Counted from the stretch's first letter, positions 17,657-27,371 are shown. The stretch is 64,000 nt of DNA from Epilithonimonas lactis (GCF_900110605.1 NZ_FOFI01000004.1:248001-312000); one strand, 5' to 3'. Notes: generated by a model from the letters alone, not told the origin. Numbers and translations: made by a program.

Positions 17657-17687
17657 ATAAAATCTTATCTTCGCAAAAATTTTTTCA

Positions 17688-19799
17688 ATGAAGAAGCGAA
17701 CAATGAGCCTTTTATCAGTAGCAATTTTGAATTTTGCGTACGGACAAAAAGACTCTACCAGTCAAAAAAACATAGAAGAAGTAGTCATTACCGGGCAATA
17801 CAGTCCTCAATCCATAAACAAATCCATCTATAAGGTAGAAGTTATAGATGAAGTGCAGATCAAAAACATGGCAGCTACCAATGTTGCAGATGTACTTAAT
17901 CAAAGTCTTAATATCCTGATCACCTCTGATCGTAATTCTGGAAACTCCACTGCAAGCATCATGGGATTGACCGGAGAATACACCAAGATCCTAATTGATA
18001 ATATTCCTGTTGTAGGAGACATAGGTCTAGGTAACAATATCGACCTTACAAAACTTAATGTCAACAATGTTGAAAGAATCGAAATTGTAAGAGGATCAAT
18101 GGGTGTGGATTATGGTAGTAATGCCGTTGCAGGTGTCATCAACATCATCACAAAGAAAAATAGCCACAAGAAGGTCACTCTGAACGCTTCTTTACAAGAG
18201 GAGACCGTAGGCAAAGAGTATGACTTATATAAAAAAGGCGAAGGACGTCATATCCAAACGCTTAATCTAGGTTATAACATCAATGAAAATTGGCATGTCG
18301 GCGCCAATATCAATCATAATGATTTCCAAGGTTTCAAAGGAACTCAGGAAGGTTACAAATACATAGGACAAGATGGCAAAAGAGGCTATCTGTGGCAGCC
18401 AAAAGATATTTTGAATGTTGATGGTATCGTAAGATATAACAAAAACAAAACATCCATCTTCTACAAATTTGGTTATCTGAATGAAAAACTGAATTATTAC
18501 AATCCAGTCGTATCAGAGTTATATTTGGGTGGTGGCAACAGAACTTATTTGTCTGTGGACAGAGACTATCTTACAACAAGATATCTGCATCAATTGAATG
18601 TTCAGACAAATTTGGGAGTCATTAATTATACGGGGGATTTTTCCTACCAGACCCAAGACAGAAAGTACCGAGATTATAATTATGATGTTCCCAACAGACA
18701 GAGAATGTCAGTTGATGATTATAGGTCCTACAATAAAGCAGACGTGATCTATTCTAGAGGTGTTTTCAGCAATTTCTTGAACAATGATAAGATTGATTTT
18801 CAGATCGGTTATGAATTGGACCACACTTCTGGTTATGCTGGTTTCATTGCCGGAGCTTTTGATGGAAACAATGTGGAGAGAAGGATCTTTAACTATGCTA
18901 ATTTCATAACAGCAGAGTGGAAGATCAACAATGTTTTCTCTCTTCGTCCCGGCTACCGTCTTGCTTTGAGCGATAAGTTCAATTCACAACATAATTACTC
19001 AGTGACCGCGAGAGCCAAGATCACAGATTTTGACAATATCAGATTGGTCGTGGGAACTGCCAACAGATTTCCAAACTTTGACCAGTTGTACACTTATTTT
19101 GTAGATGCTAACCATAACTTACAGGGAAATCAGAATTTGATCCCGGAAAGTGGCTACACAGGTTCCCTTAATTTTGAGAAAAGGATTAGAAATTCAGCTG
19201 GTTGGGACTTCAAAGTAGGCGCCAGTGGAACTTATCTCTATGTGAAAGATAGGATAGAGCAGGTCAACGTTACGATCCAGCCATTGGTGGTAAGTTATTT
19301 CAATGTGGACAAGTACAGGTCGATGTTATTCGAAGGTAATTTTGGTGTCAGAAAAGGTGCCTTTGGTCTTGCTGCCAATGCGTCTTACTATGGGATTTCC
19401 AAGACATTGACAAATGGCTCAATAGTCTCTCCAGATGATTTTTTCTACACATTTGAAGGAAATCTGAATGCTAATTATACACTACCAAAGATCAATACGG
19501 TTTTTTCTCTGTTTTACAAATACACGGGTAAAATACAAATGTTCAATTTAGATGCAATAGACGTTTCTAATTCAGTCTATAAAGTGGGAGAGAGAAATGA
19601 TTACAGTATGATGAATTTCACCATTATGCAGCCGTTTTTCAACAATCATTTTGAATTGAGTTTAGGAATCAAGAATCTTTTTGATGTTTCATCTGTACGA
19701 GATACAACATTGACTGGAGGCGCTCACGTAGGCGCGGCTAGCAGCTTGGATCTTTTTTATGGCAGAAGCTATTTTGCAAGAGTTAATTATAATTTCTAA
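17688..19799 (+). CDS. TonB-dependent heme/hemoglobin receptor (HmuR-like)
   Basis: A 703-residue outer-membrane receptor that imports heme using TonB energy. Signal peptide residues 1-19 (cleavage after FAYG), then a TonB-box-like EEVVITG (about 30-36), the plug domain with NVADVLNQSLN and RIEIVRGSMGVDYGSNAVAGVINIITK split across it, and a 22-strand barrel ending in the aromatic NYNF. The next gene, 10 bases away, encodes HmuY, which passes heme to such receptors. Met6 is an alternative start, but the first Met gives the basic KKR needed for the signal peptide. Substrate is inferred from context. Confidence 0.88.
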   Translation: MKKRTMSLLSVAILNFAYGQKDSTSQKNIEEVVITGQYSPQSINKSIYKVEVIDEVQIKNMAATNVADVLNQSLNILITSDRNSGNSTASIMGLTGEYTKILIDNIPVVGDIGLGNNIDLTKLNVNNVERIEIVRGSMGVDYGSNAVAGVINIITKKNSHKKVTLNASLQEETVGKEYDLYKKGEGRHIQTLNLGYNINENWHVGANINHNDFQGFKGTQEGYKYIGQDGKRGYLWQPKDILNVDGIVRYNKNKTSIFYKFGYLNEKLNYYNPVVSELYLGGGNRTYLSVDRDYLTTRYLHQLNVQTNLGVINYTGDFSYQTQDRKYRDYNYDVPNRQRMSVDDYRSYNKADVIYSRGVFSNFLNNDKIDFQIGYELDHTSGYAGFIAGAFDGNNVERRIFNYANFITAEWKINNVFSLRPGYRLALSDKFNSQHNYSVTARAKITDFDNIRLVVGTANRFPNFDQLYTYFVDANHNLQGNQNLIPESGYTGSLNFEKRIRNSAGWDFKVGASGTYLYVKDRIEQVNVTIQPLVVSYFNVDKYRSMLFEGNFGVRKGAFGLAANASYYGISKTLTNGSIVSPDDFFYTFEGNLNANYTLPKINTVFSLFYKYTGKIQMFNLDAIDVSNSVYKVGERNDYSMMNFTIMQPFFNNHFELSLGIKNLFDVSSVRDTTLTGGAHVGAASSLDLFYGRSYFARVNYNF

Positions 19800-19809
19800 A
19801 AGAGATAAA

Positions 19810-20895
19810 ATGAAAAAAATATTCCTATTCAGTTTGTTGGGACTTACACTTTTTACGCAGTCGTGCATTAATGATAATGAAGACCCAATTGCAATTCCTC
19901 CTACAGACGGTGCCGTTATGGATGCCGAAGTTGGCGGCGCAGCGCAACCAAATCAAGTTTGGATAGACCTGAGCAGCGAGCAGAAAACCTACAACAGACG
20001 TACAGATTGGGACCTTGGGTTTTATTCTGGAGACCAATTCAAAGTGGCGATCAATTATTCTATAATGATGGCTGCTGGTGCTATTCCTAATGCTACAAAC
20101 ATTGATGCCGTCAAAGAATCCGACGTGACTGCGCTGAAGGAAAAAGTACAGGTAGGAACCTTTGACCCGACCAATGAAACTTATATTGATGATCCAAAAG
20201 GCTACATCATTACAGGTAGGACTGCCATTGCAGAGATCAAAGCAAACGATGCTGAAAATCCGATCTACCTCGTGAATATGGGACGCGATATCTATACAGG
20301 AACCCAAACGCCTGGAACGGTCTACACTGGCGGTGATGCAAGAGGCTGGAAAAAAGTTCAGATTGTCAGATTTAATGATGGTTACAAGGTAAAATATGCA
20401 AATCTTAATGAAACGTCTCACAAAGAATATATCGTTGCAAAAAAACCTCAGTTTGACTATACATTCTTTAGCATGGCAACTGATAAAGAAGCTAACATCC
20501 AGCCAGAAGCTTCTAAATGGGATCTGGGATTTACTGTAATGACCAATGTGATCGAAGGAGCGGGAAGTTACATCTATGCTGACTTTGTCATCACCAACGC
20601 TTTAGGGAAAGTAAGTGCCTATCAGGTAACAGCAACAGCGCCTGCTACTGGTCAGACTGCATATGACAACTTTAAACTAGAAAATGTAGAGAGCTCGAAA
20701 TTCATTAATAATGACCAGACCATCATTGGGGCAAATTGGAGAAATCCTGTAGGTGTCAACGGATTGGAGGTTCATTCTGACCGTTTCTACGTGATCCGTG
20801 ATGCCGACGGCTATTTCTTTAAATTGAGATTTACCAGAATGACCGATGTCAACGGTAATAGAGGTTTCCCTCAATTCGAATACAAACCGCTTTAA
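19810..20895 (+). CDS. hmuY: HmuY family heme-binding lipoprotein
   Basis: The start at 19810 is chosen over an in-frame upstream ATG (19759), which lies inside the receptor gene, because it gives a perfect lipoprotein signal with Cys19 (FTQSC). The 361-residue product is a surface lipoprotein of the HmuY family that binds heme and hands it to the TonB receptor. It has the family's beta-rich pattern WIDLSSEQKTYNR...WDLGFYSG and a second WDLGFTV block. It is longer than Porphyromonas HmuY (about 216 residues), as is common in Flavobacteriia. It forms an operon with the receptor and HmuT. Confidence 0.85.
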   Translation: MKKIFLFSLLGLTLFTQSCINDNEDPIAIPPTDGAVMDAEVGGAAQPNQVWIDLSSEQKTYNRRTDWDLGFYSGDQFKVAINYSIMMAAGAIPNATNIDAVKESDVTALKEKVQVGTFDPTNETYIDDPKGYIITGRTAIAEIKANDAENPIYLVNMGRDIYTGTQTPGTVYTGGDARGWKKVQIVRFNDGYKVKYANLNETSHKEYIVAKKPQFDYTFFSMATDKEANIQPEASKWDLGFTVMTNVIEGAGSYIYADFVITNALGKVSAYQVTATAPATGQTAYDNFKLENVESSKFINNDQTIIGANWRNPVGVNGLEVHSDRFYVIRDADGYFFKLRFTRMTDVNGNRGFPQFEYKPL

Positions 20896-20923
20896 GACAA
20901 ATCAATCGATAATAAAATAAACA

Positions 20924-21805
20924 ATGAAAAACATCAAAATAGCACTCCTCTCAGCAATACTTCTTGCAGGTGTTTCTTGCAAAAAAGAAGATTCCAAAGT
21001 AGAGGCAAAAAAAGAGACCGCAACAGAAACTCCAGTGTCCAACCAAAGAATCGTGAGCATCAGCGGTGGAATTACCGAAATTGTTGTAGCACTCGGCCAC
21101 GAGAAGGAAATTGTCGGGATCGATGTGACAAGCACCTATCCTGAGAGTTTGAAAAATACAGCCGAAGAGCTAGGTCACGTTCGTTCAATGACGATTGAGC
21201 CACTTTTGGCACTGAATCCAAGTTTGATCGTAGCTTCTGACAAAGACATCAATCCAGACCTACTGACGAAGATCAAAGCTTCCGGCATCAAATCAGAATT
21301 GTTCAATCAAGAATTCACAATCGATGGTACAAAGAAATTAATTGACCAAGTTGCAAAAACTTTAGGAAACACAAACCAGCAGCAATTATTGGATAAGATT
21401 GATGCAGACATCAAGCAGATTCAGCCGATCGCTAAAAAACCAAAAGTACTTTTCATCTATGCAAGAGGAAATATGATGATGGTCGGGGGCAAAAACACAC
21501 CAATGGCAAAAATAATTGAGATCGCTGGCGGAGAAAATGCAGCCAATGATTTCGAAGATTTCAAACCTTTGACACCTGAAGCAGTCGTACAGTCAAATCC
21601 TGACGTCCTACTGTTCTTCAGCAGTGGATTGCAAGGTTCTGGCGGAATTGATGGCGCTCTCAAAATGCCTGGCGTTCCTCAAACCAACGCTGGTAAAAAT
21701 AAGCGTGTGATTGCAATGGACGGCGGTTTACTATCTTCATTCGGCCCAAGAGTCGGAGAAGCAGCTGCCAGCCTAAACAAACTACTGATAGAATCCACAA
21801 AATAA
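20924..21805 (+). CDS. hmuT: Heme ABC transporter substrate-binding lipoprotein
   Basis: A 293-residue class III (cluster A-II, BtuF/HmuT-like) binding protein. Lipoprotein signal with Cys19 (GVSCKKE), a low-complexity Lys/Glu linker, then the periplasmic-binding fold starting RIVSISGGITEIVVALGHE, with PLLALNPSLIVAS and KPKVLFIYARGNMMMVGG typical of HmuT. It binds heme in the periplasm and delivers it to HmuU/HmuV. It is 28 bases downstream of hmuY and separated from hmuU by a 100-base repeat-containing gap. Confidence 0.9.
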   Translation: MKNIKIALLSAILLAGVSCKKEDSKVEAKKETATETPVSNQRIVSISGGITEIVVALGHEKEIVGIDVTSTYPESLKNTAEELGHVRSMTIEPLLALNPSLIVASDKDINPDLLTKIKASGIKSELFNQEFTIDGTKKLIDQVAKTLGNTNQQQLLDKIDADIKQIQPIAKKPKVLFIYARGNMMMVGGKNTPMAKIIEIAGGENAANDFEDFKPLTPEAVVQSNPDVLLFFSSGLQGSGGIDGALKMPGVPQTNAGKNKRVIAMDGGLLSSFGPRVGEAAASLNKLLIESTK

Positions 21806-21807
21806 AA

Positions 21808-21900
21808 GTCCCATCGGGACGAACGATTTTTTTAGCATAGGAATTTATTTCTATGAAAATAAGAAAAAGATAGGAATTCATTCCTATGAAAAACGAACAT
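21808..21900 (+). repeat. REP-like repeat cluster between hmuT and hmuU
   Basis: Hairpin GTCCC-ATC-GGGAC (21808-21820) with a GAACGATTTTTTTAG tail, then two related units, ATAGGAATTTATTTCTATGAA and ATAGGAATTCATTCCTATGAA with single-base differences, each an imperfect palindrome. The hairpin-plus-GAAC tail resembles the element at 35546-35571. It may cause differential expression within the operon. Confidence 0.6.
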
Positions 21901-21905
21901 ACGAT

Positions 21906-22946
21906 TTGAAATCAAAAAGTCTTACATTTTACGCCATCATCGGTATTATTTTATTAATGCTGATGATGGTTTTGTCTTTGAATATCGGGGTTTTTGATTT
22001 CGGTAAATCGACTTCCTACGAGGTGTTTTGGAAATTTGTCACAAGCGATTCATCAATTTCCTTGAGCGAGAAGTACATCATTTGGGACGTGCGAGCGTCC
22101 AGAATTGTAATGGCCGTTCTAGTTGGAAGTATGCTGGCGGTTTCCGGAACTACTTTACAGGGAATGTTCAAAAATCCATTGGCAACGGGCGAGGCTATTG
22201 GCCTGACTTCTGGCGCTACATTGTTGGCAGCCATTGCGATTGTTTTGGGACATACTTTTGAGGCTTATCTGCCGGAAATCGTAAGAAATTCTTTGGTCGG
22301 TGTTTCCGCGTTCGTCGGTGCATTATTGGCGATGATCATTGTCTACAGGATCTCAACTTCTGGTGGAAAAACGAATGTGGTAATGATGTTATTGAGTGGC
22401 GTCGCGATCACTTCCATTGGATTTTCAATCACCGGATTTCTGATCTACATTTCAAAAGACGAACAACTTAGAGATTTGACCTTCTGGAATCTAGGCAGTT
22501 TGGCAGGTGCAACCTGGACCAAAAATATCATCTTAACGATTGTCCTAATATTATCGTATCTGGTCATTTTACCAAAAGGAAAAGCCTTGAATGCGATGAT
22601 GTTAGGCGAGAAAGATGCACAACACTTGGGAATCAATGTTGAAAATTTGAAGAAACAGATCGTCGTTTTAACCGCTTTGATGGTGGGAACATGCGTCGCA
22701 TTTTCTGGAACGATTGGATTCGTTGGGTTAATTGTTCCTTACATTTTAAGATTGCTTTTCCGTTCCGATTATCATTTCATTTTACCTTTGTCAGCCGTTT
22801 GTGGAAGTATCTTATTGCTTTTTGCGGACACAATCAGCAGAACGATTGTTGCACCTTCAGAACTTCCAATCGGAATCCTGACTTCATTGATCGGAGGACC
22901 GATTTTCATTGCCATTTTAATTAAATTCAAAAATACATTAAGATGA
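21906..22946 (+). CDS. hmuU: Heme ABC transporter permease (FecCD family)
   Basis: A 346-residue inner-membrane permease with 9-10 helices. Family blocks seen are RASRIVMAVLVGSMLAVSGT followed by GMFKNPLATGEAIGLTSGA, the LGINVENLKK helix, and GTIGFVGLIVPYILRLLF with the EAA-like loop that contacts the ATPase. It moves heme into the cytoplasm with HmuV. The start appears to be TTG at 21906: no in-frame ATG or GTG lies upstream in the gap, and the ATG at 21887 is in another frame that stops after seven codons. The stop overlaps hmuV by four bases. Confidence 0.88.
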   Translation: MKSKSLTFYAIIGIILLMLMMVLSLNIGVFDFGKSTSYEVFWKFVTSDSSISLSEKYIIWDVRASRIVMAVLVGSMLAVSGTTLQGMFKNPLATGEAIGLTSGATLLAAIAIVLGHTFEAYLPEIVRNSLVGVSAFVGALLAMIIVYRISTSGGKTNVVMMLLSGVAITSIGFSITGFLIYISKDEQLRDLTFWNLGSLAGATWTKNIILTIVLILSYLVILPKGKALNAMMLGEKDAQHLGINVENLKKQIVVLTALMVGTCVAFSGTIGFVGLIVPYILRLLFRSDYHFILPLSAVCGSILLLFADTISRTIVAPSELPIGILTSLIGGPIFIAILIKFKNTLR

Positions 22947-23719
22947 TAAAAGGGCAAAAGATCAATTATCAAAGTCAAAAAATCAGCATTTTGAAGGATG
23001 TTGATATCAATGTTGGTTTCGGCGAATTCCTGGCGATCGTTGGTCCAAATGGCGCAGGAAAATCCAGCCTTCTGAATTTGTTAGCGAACGAAATCAAAAC
23101 AGATAACAAAAAAAATATCCAGTTCAAAGGCAAGATCCTGTCCGACTGGAATCTGGAAGAGCTTTCCAAACACAAGGCCAAATTCTCCCAACACAACGCA
23201 CAGGACATTCCGCTTTTGGTAGCCGATGTTGTGATGATGGGACGTTATCCATATTTCAGTTCTCAGCCGCATCAGGAGGATTTCGAATCGGTACAAAAAG
23301 CGATGGCAGAGACCGACGTTGTACATTTCCAAAAGCGTGAATACAACTCACTTTCGGGTGGCGAGAAGCAGCGTGTTCATCTGGCGAGAGTTCTGGCACA
23401 GTTGGACAATGAGATAGAAAACACTTTACTTTTCCTGGACGAACCACTTAATAATCTGGATATTAAGCATCAATACAAAACATTGGAGCTGATAAAGAAT
23501 TATACCAAAACCAACAACACCGCAATCGTAGTTCTACACGACCTGAATCTCGCAGCACAGTTCGCAGACCATATTTTATTAATGGAAAAAGGCTCGGTCT
23601 TATCTTACGGTTCACCAGAAAAAGTGTTCACGGCAGAAACCATTTCCAAGGCGTATAATTTCCCTTGTACAATTTGCAAACATCCGGTCAATGACAATAC
23701 GATGATCTTATTTGGTTAA
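22943..23719 (+). CDS. hmuV: Heme ABC transporter ATP-binding protein
   Basis: A 258-residue ATPase that drives heme import. Walker A GPNGAGKSS (residues 34-42), ABC signature LSGGEKQRVHLARVL (137-151), Walker B TLLFLDEP (161-168), D-loop NNLD and the H-loop His in VVLHDLNLA are all present. The gene overlaps hmuU in an ATGA arrangement, giving coupled translation. Length and sequence style match HmuV/HemV. Confidence 0.93.
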   Translation: MIKGQKINYQSQKISILKDVDINVGFGEFLAIVGPNGAGKSSLLNLLANEIKTDNKKNIQFKGKILSDWNLEELSKHKAKFSQHNAQDIPLLVADVVMMGRYPYFSSQPHQEDFESVQKAMAETDVVHFQKREYNSLSGGEKQRVHLARVLAQLDNEIENTLLFLDEPLNNLDIKHQYKTLELIKNYTKTNNTAIVVLHDLNLAAQFADHILLMEKGSVLSYGSPEKVFTAETISKAYNFPCTICKHPVNDNTMILFG

Positions 23720-23734
23720 ATAAAAACTAAACTA

Positions 23735-24379
23735 ATGACAGAAAACGAACTCAAAATATTAGCACAACAGTTATCAAATCCCGAAGGTGAAGTTGGCAAA
23801 GATGTCGCCAAAATGATGAATGAGACCAATATCTCGATGACCAAAGAAACGATCAAAGCTATGCTGTTAACGGATAACGAAAAGGTTTTAGAACTCGGTC
23901 ACGGCAATGCTGGACATTTGTCTTACCTTTTGGATTTTGCCGAAGATATCAATTACACAGGTCTGGAAATTTCTGAAACTATGAAGTCAGAAGCAGAAAG
24001 TATCAATCAAAAATATCTTTCTCAAGCCAAATTTCAATTGTACGATGGAAAGAAGATTCCTTTTGAGGACGAAACTTTCGACAAAATAATGACGGTCAAC
24101 ACCATTTATTTCTGGGAAAGTCAAGTCGATTTTCTTAATGAGATCTACAGGGTTTTAAAGGAACACGGAAGTTTCGTCCTCACGTTTGCGAAGAAAGATT
24201 TTATGAAAAATTTACCTTTCACAGCAGATTTCAAACTTTATAATTACGAAGACATCGAGCTGCTAATCTCCCAAACGAATTTCAAAAGGATGATAAAATC
24301 GGAGAAAGAAGAACTGATAACGAGTAAATCTGGCGAACTGGTCAAAAGAGAATACAACGTTTTAACGATCAAAAAATAA
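23735..24379 (+). CDS. SAM-dependent class I methyltransferase in the heme operon
   Basis: A 214-residue Methyltransf_11-type protein. Motif I reads VLELGHGNAGHL (usually with ExGxGxG), followed by an acidic residue after YTGLEIS (motif II) and FDKIMTVNTIYFW (motif IV). The gene lies 16 bases after hmuV and 17 before hmuS, so it is in the operon. Its substrate is unknown. It may modify a product of heme breakdown or be a general small-molecule methyltransferase. Similar genes beside hmu clusters in the phylum would strengthen the link. Confidence 0.75.
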   Translation: MTENELKILAQQLSNPEGEVGKDVAKMMNETNISMTKETIKAMLLTDNEKVLELGHGNAGHLSYLLDFAEDINYTGLEISETMKSEAESINQKYLSQAKFQLYDGKKIPFEDETFDKIMTVNTIYFWESQVDFLNEIYRVLKEHGSFVLTFAKKDFMKNLPFTADFKLYNYEDIELLISQTNFKRMIKSEKEELITSKSGELVKREYNVLTIKK

Positions 24380-24395
24380 ATCAAAATAAATTAAT

Positions 24396-25418
24396 ATGAG
24401 TACATTAATTAATGAATTAAAAGAAAAATGGGAAGCGCTAAAAGCAGAAAACCCACATTTGAGAATCAGAAACGCGGCCGAACAATTGGGCGTGAGCGAA
24501 GCTGAATTATTGGCTACAAACGTTGGAAACGGCGTTACAGTTTTGAAACCTGAGTTTGCAGACCTTCTACAGGAGGTTGTAAAGCTGGAAAAAGTAATGG
24601 CTTTGACCAGAAACGACGAATGCGTGCACGAAAGAAAAGGCGTCTATTTGAATCCAGATTTCAGCAATCCTCACGGACAGGTCTTCGTAGGCGAAGATAT
24701 TGATCTTAGGATTTTCATCAATTCTTGGAAATTCGGTTTCTCAGTGATCGAAGGCGATAGAAAAAGCTTACAATTCTTCGGAAAAGATGGATTGGCGCTT
24801 CACAAGATCTATCTGACAAACAAAAGCAACGAAGCAGAATTTGATGCGTTGACAGAGAAATATGCAGCGTACGAACAATCTCCAAATGTTGTTACCGAGT
24901 CTGTTCCCGGAAAACCTGCAGAGAAAGCAGATTCTGAGATCGATTTCGCTGGTTTCCAACAAGCTTGGAAAGATTTGAAAGACACACACGATTTCTTTAT
25001 GATGCTTAGAAAATTCGGTGTGACTAGAACTCAAGCTTTGAGATTGGCGCCGGAAGGTTACGCTACAAAAATCGAGAATTCTAAAGTGGTGAACGTCTTG
25101 GAGGACGCTTCTGAGCAGCAATTGCCGATCATGGTTTTCGTTGGGAACAGAGGTATTATTCAGATCCATACAGGTGAAGTGAAAAAGACACTTTGGCACC
25201 AGCAATGGTTCAACGTGATGGACCCGGATTTCAACCTTCACCTTGATACAACGAAGATCGCAGAAACTTGGATCACCAAGAAACCGACGGAAGACGGCGA
25301 AGTCACTTCGATTGAAGTATTCAACAAAGAAGGCGATTTTATCGTTCAGCTTTTCGGAAAGAGAAAGCCTGGAAATCCAGAACTTCAAGGTTGGAAAGAT
25401 CTTGTCGCAGCTTTGTAA
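24396..25418 (+). CDS. hmuS: Hemin-degrading/heme-trafficking factor, HmuS/HemS family
   Basis: A 340-residue cytoplasmic protein of the HemS/ChuS/HmuS family with two repeated halves (about residues 20-165 and 185-340). The probable heme-ligand His is H198 in LKDTHDFFMML, matching the ChuS/HemS ligand region. Members bind imported heme and either degrade it or pass it on. It starts 17 bases after the methyltransferase and closes the import pathway of receptor, HmuY, HmuTUV and HmuS. Confidence 0.9.
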   Translation: MSTLINELKEKWEALKAENPHLRIRNAAEQLGVSEAELLATNVGNGVTVLKPEFADLLQEVVKLEKVMALTRNDECVHERKGVYLNPDFSNPHGQVFVGEDIDLRIFINSWKFGFSVIEGDRKSLQFFGKDGLALHKIYLTNKSNEAEFDALTEKYAAYEQSPNVVTESVPGKPAEKADSEIDFAGFQQAWKDLKDTHDFFMMLRKFGVTRTQALRLAPEGYATKIENSKVVNVLEDASEQQLPIMVFVGNRGIIQIHTGEVKKTLWHQQWFNVMDPDFNLHLDTTKIAETWITKKPTEDGEVTSIEVFNKEGDFIVQLFGKRKPGNPELQGWKDLVAAL

Positions 25419-25497
25419 GATCCAAATATAAGTATTGTTAATGAAGCCGTTTTTTAGTTTTAATTGACTTTAGAATGGCTTTCTTATTTGTTTTAAA

Positions 25498-26370
25498 ATG
25501 AAGAAGTTAATATTATTTTCATTGATGTTAAGTCTGAATATTTTTCAGGCTCAGGATTTCCGTTCATATCAATTCTTTGATAAAAAGTCAAAGGCCGTTT
25601 CGCCAGAAAAAGTGGTGAAAGAATTGGTAAATTATGATGTGGTTTTCATTGGCGAACATCACGACAATTCCATCAATCATTGGTTGGAGAAAAAGATTAC
25701 CGAAGCACTTTTTGATCAGAAAAAAGGTCAAGTTATTCTGGGTGCGGAAATGTTTGAAAGAGACAATCAGAAAGCACTTGCTTCTTATCTGGCTGGGAAA
25801 ATTGACCCGAAAGTTCTGAAAGATTCTGTTCGACTTTGGAAAAATTACGAAACGGATTACAGACCTTTGGTGGATTTTGCGAAAGACCATCAACTGAAAT
25901 TCATCGCGACAAATGTTCCCAGAAAATACGCGTCTCAAACATCAAAATCGGGAATCGAAAGCTTGAACCAATTGCCGGAAAATGAAAAGAAATGGATTAC
26001 CAAATTACCAATCGAAGTCACTTTGGAAACGCCCGGCTACAAAGAAATGAAATCCTTGATGGGCGACCACGTGGACGAATTAAAATTGATGAATTTCATC
26101 TCAGCGCAAGCCATAAAAGATGCGACAATGGCGGAATCGATTCTCGAAAATCTACAGGCTGGAAAGACTTTTATCCATTACAACGGCGATTATCACAGCA
26201 AGCAATACGGCGGAATCTATTGGTACTTGAAAAAGAAAAACCCGAATTTGAAAATTGCAGTGATCTCTGTTTTCGAATCAGAAAAGTCTAAGTTGGTTTT
26301 GCCTGAAAAAGATTTTATTCCAACAGAATTTAATTTGGTGATCCCGAATGATATGACGAAGACGTATTAA
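25498..26370 (+). CDS. ChaN family (Tiki/EreA-like) heme-regulated protein
   Basis: A 290-residue exported protein: signal peptide (cleavage after FQAQ), then the ChaN-type fold with VVFIGEHHDNSINH (GEHHD at residues 52-56), GAEMFERDNQ and a late HYNGDYHSKQYGG. The ChaN family includes Campylobacter ChaN, a heme-binding iron-regulated lipoprotein. No lipobox is visible here. It follows hmuS by 79 bases on the same strand and likely belongs to the heme regulon. Activity is unknown. Confidence 0.8.
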   Translation: MKKLILFSLMLSLNIFQAQDFRSYQFFDKKSKAVSPEKVVKELVNYDVVFIGEHHDNSINHWLEKKITEALFDQKKGQVILGAEMFERDNQKALASYLAGKIDPKVLKDSVRLWKNYETDYRPLVDFAKDHQLKFIATNVPRKYASQTSKSGIESLNQLPENEKKWITKLPIEVTLETPGYKEMKSLMGDHVDELKLMNFISAQAIKDATMAESILENLQAGKTFIHYNGDYHSKQYGGIYWYLKKKNPNLKIAVISVFESEKSKLVLPEKDFIPTEFNLVIPNDMTKTY

Positions 26371-26879
26371 TAATTATTAGCTCGTAAGCCATAGATGACA
26401 TTATTCAGATTGTTTTCATCCTTCTTTTCAGCAAGATGTTCAAAACCGAATTTCTCCAATAATTTTCTGGAACTCAGATTTTCTTTGTTCGTGAAAGCTT
26501 GTAGATATTCAAATCCAAGTTCGTTGAAGGCAAGGTCAAGAATCGCTTTCAAAGCATCGCTCATAATGCCTCGACCTTGAAAATGGGGAAATAATTCGTA
26601 GCCAACTTCCGCATACTTTTTCTCGTGATCGATATTCCAAAGGCAGATCGTCCCGGCCAATTCATTTTCTGGAATTGTTTTGATGGTGAAGAATAAAATC
26701 TCGTTTTGATGATTGATCTTATGCTCAATGAATTCCTCAATATCAGCCAAAGTTTTGTTGAGATCCCTATTTACGAATTGACTGACCTCTGGATTAGTTC
26801 TCAGTTTGAAAAGACTTTCTGCATCGCCCTTTTCGACGATTTTTAATTTGATTTTGTCAGTGATTATTTCAAGGTTCAT
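26367..26879 (-). CDS. GNAT N-acetyltransferase (RimJ/RimL type)
   Basis: A 170-residue acetyltransferase using acetyl-CoA. The acceptor half has SLFKLRTNPEVSQFVNR, and motif A is represented by YELFPHFQGRGIMSDALKA, with the Q-G-R-G pyrophosphate loop; the C-terminal SSRKLLEKFGFEHL is the usual final strand-helix. The stop overlaps that of the ChaN-like gene by four bases in a tail-to-tail arrangement. The substrate (protein N-terminus or small molecule) is unknown. Confidence 0.85.
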   Translation of the reverse strand: MNLEIITDKIKLKIVEKGDAESLFKLRTNPEVSQFVNRDLNKTLADIEEFIEHKINHQNEILFFTIKTIPENELAGTICLWNIDHEKKYAEVGYELFPHFQGRGIMSDALKAILDLAFNELGFEYLQAFTNKENLSSRKLLEKFGFEHLAEKKDENNLNNVIYGLRANNY

Positions 26880-26948
26880 AATTTGATTTTATCAGTGATT
26901 TTTTGAGAATTTTGAGCACGTGATTCCGAATTAAATGACAAACACGCA

Positions 26949-27371
26949 CTAAACTAATTTATGAATTTCTTTTAACCTCCCATTCATTTCGAAATTTTCA
27001 GAATCTGATTTTTCAGTAAATTGTTTAAAGAAATTTACATTTCGTATTTTTAATTCTATCTTATTTTCAAGTATTGTTAGATTCGTTAATTGATTTATAA
27101 TTACCTCTTTATCAATAATGTAAATGCCGCCAGACCAACCGTGATTGCCCAAGGTCATCTTCCAAACCTTATCAAATGAATATGAAAAGTAGGCGCCTTC
27201 ATCAGAGATCTGTGGATATTGAGCATCAAACACATCAAATTTAAATTTGTGCTTTTCAAAAATTTCAAATAGATCATCAAGTTTTGAAATTGAAGTAAGA
27301 TCTAATGTCACTTTTTTTTGGTCAACAGGAATTCCAAGTTTCAGAAATTTATTGGAAAGGCTTTCAATCAT
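26949..27371 (-). CDS. Hypothetical protein
   Basis: A 140-residue soluble protein, Lys-rich and strand-rich, with a central GNHGWSGGIYIID motif. No signal or membrane segment. Its composition is AT-rich compared with the two-component genes next to it. I do not recognise the family. It is divergent from the response regulator. Confidence 0.55.
   Translation of the reverse strand: MIESLSNKFLKLGIPVDQKKVTLDLTSISKLDDLFEIFEKHKFKFDVFDAQYPQISDEGAYFSYSFDKVWKMTLGNHGWSGGIYIIDKEVIINQLTNLTILENKIELKIRNVNFFKQFTEKSDSENFEMNGRLKEIHKLV

Noticed and set aside
21887..21910. ATG at 21887 as the start of hmuU
   Set aside because: It is in a different frame and meets TGA after seven codons.
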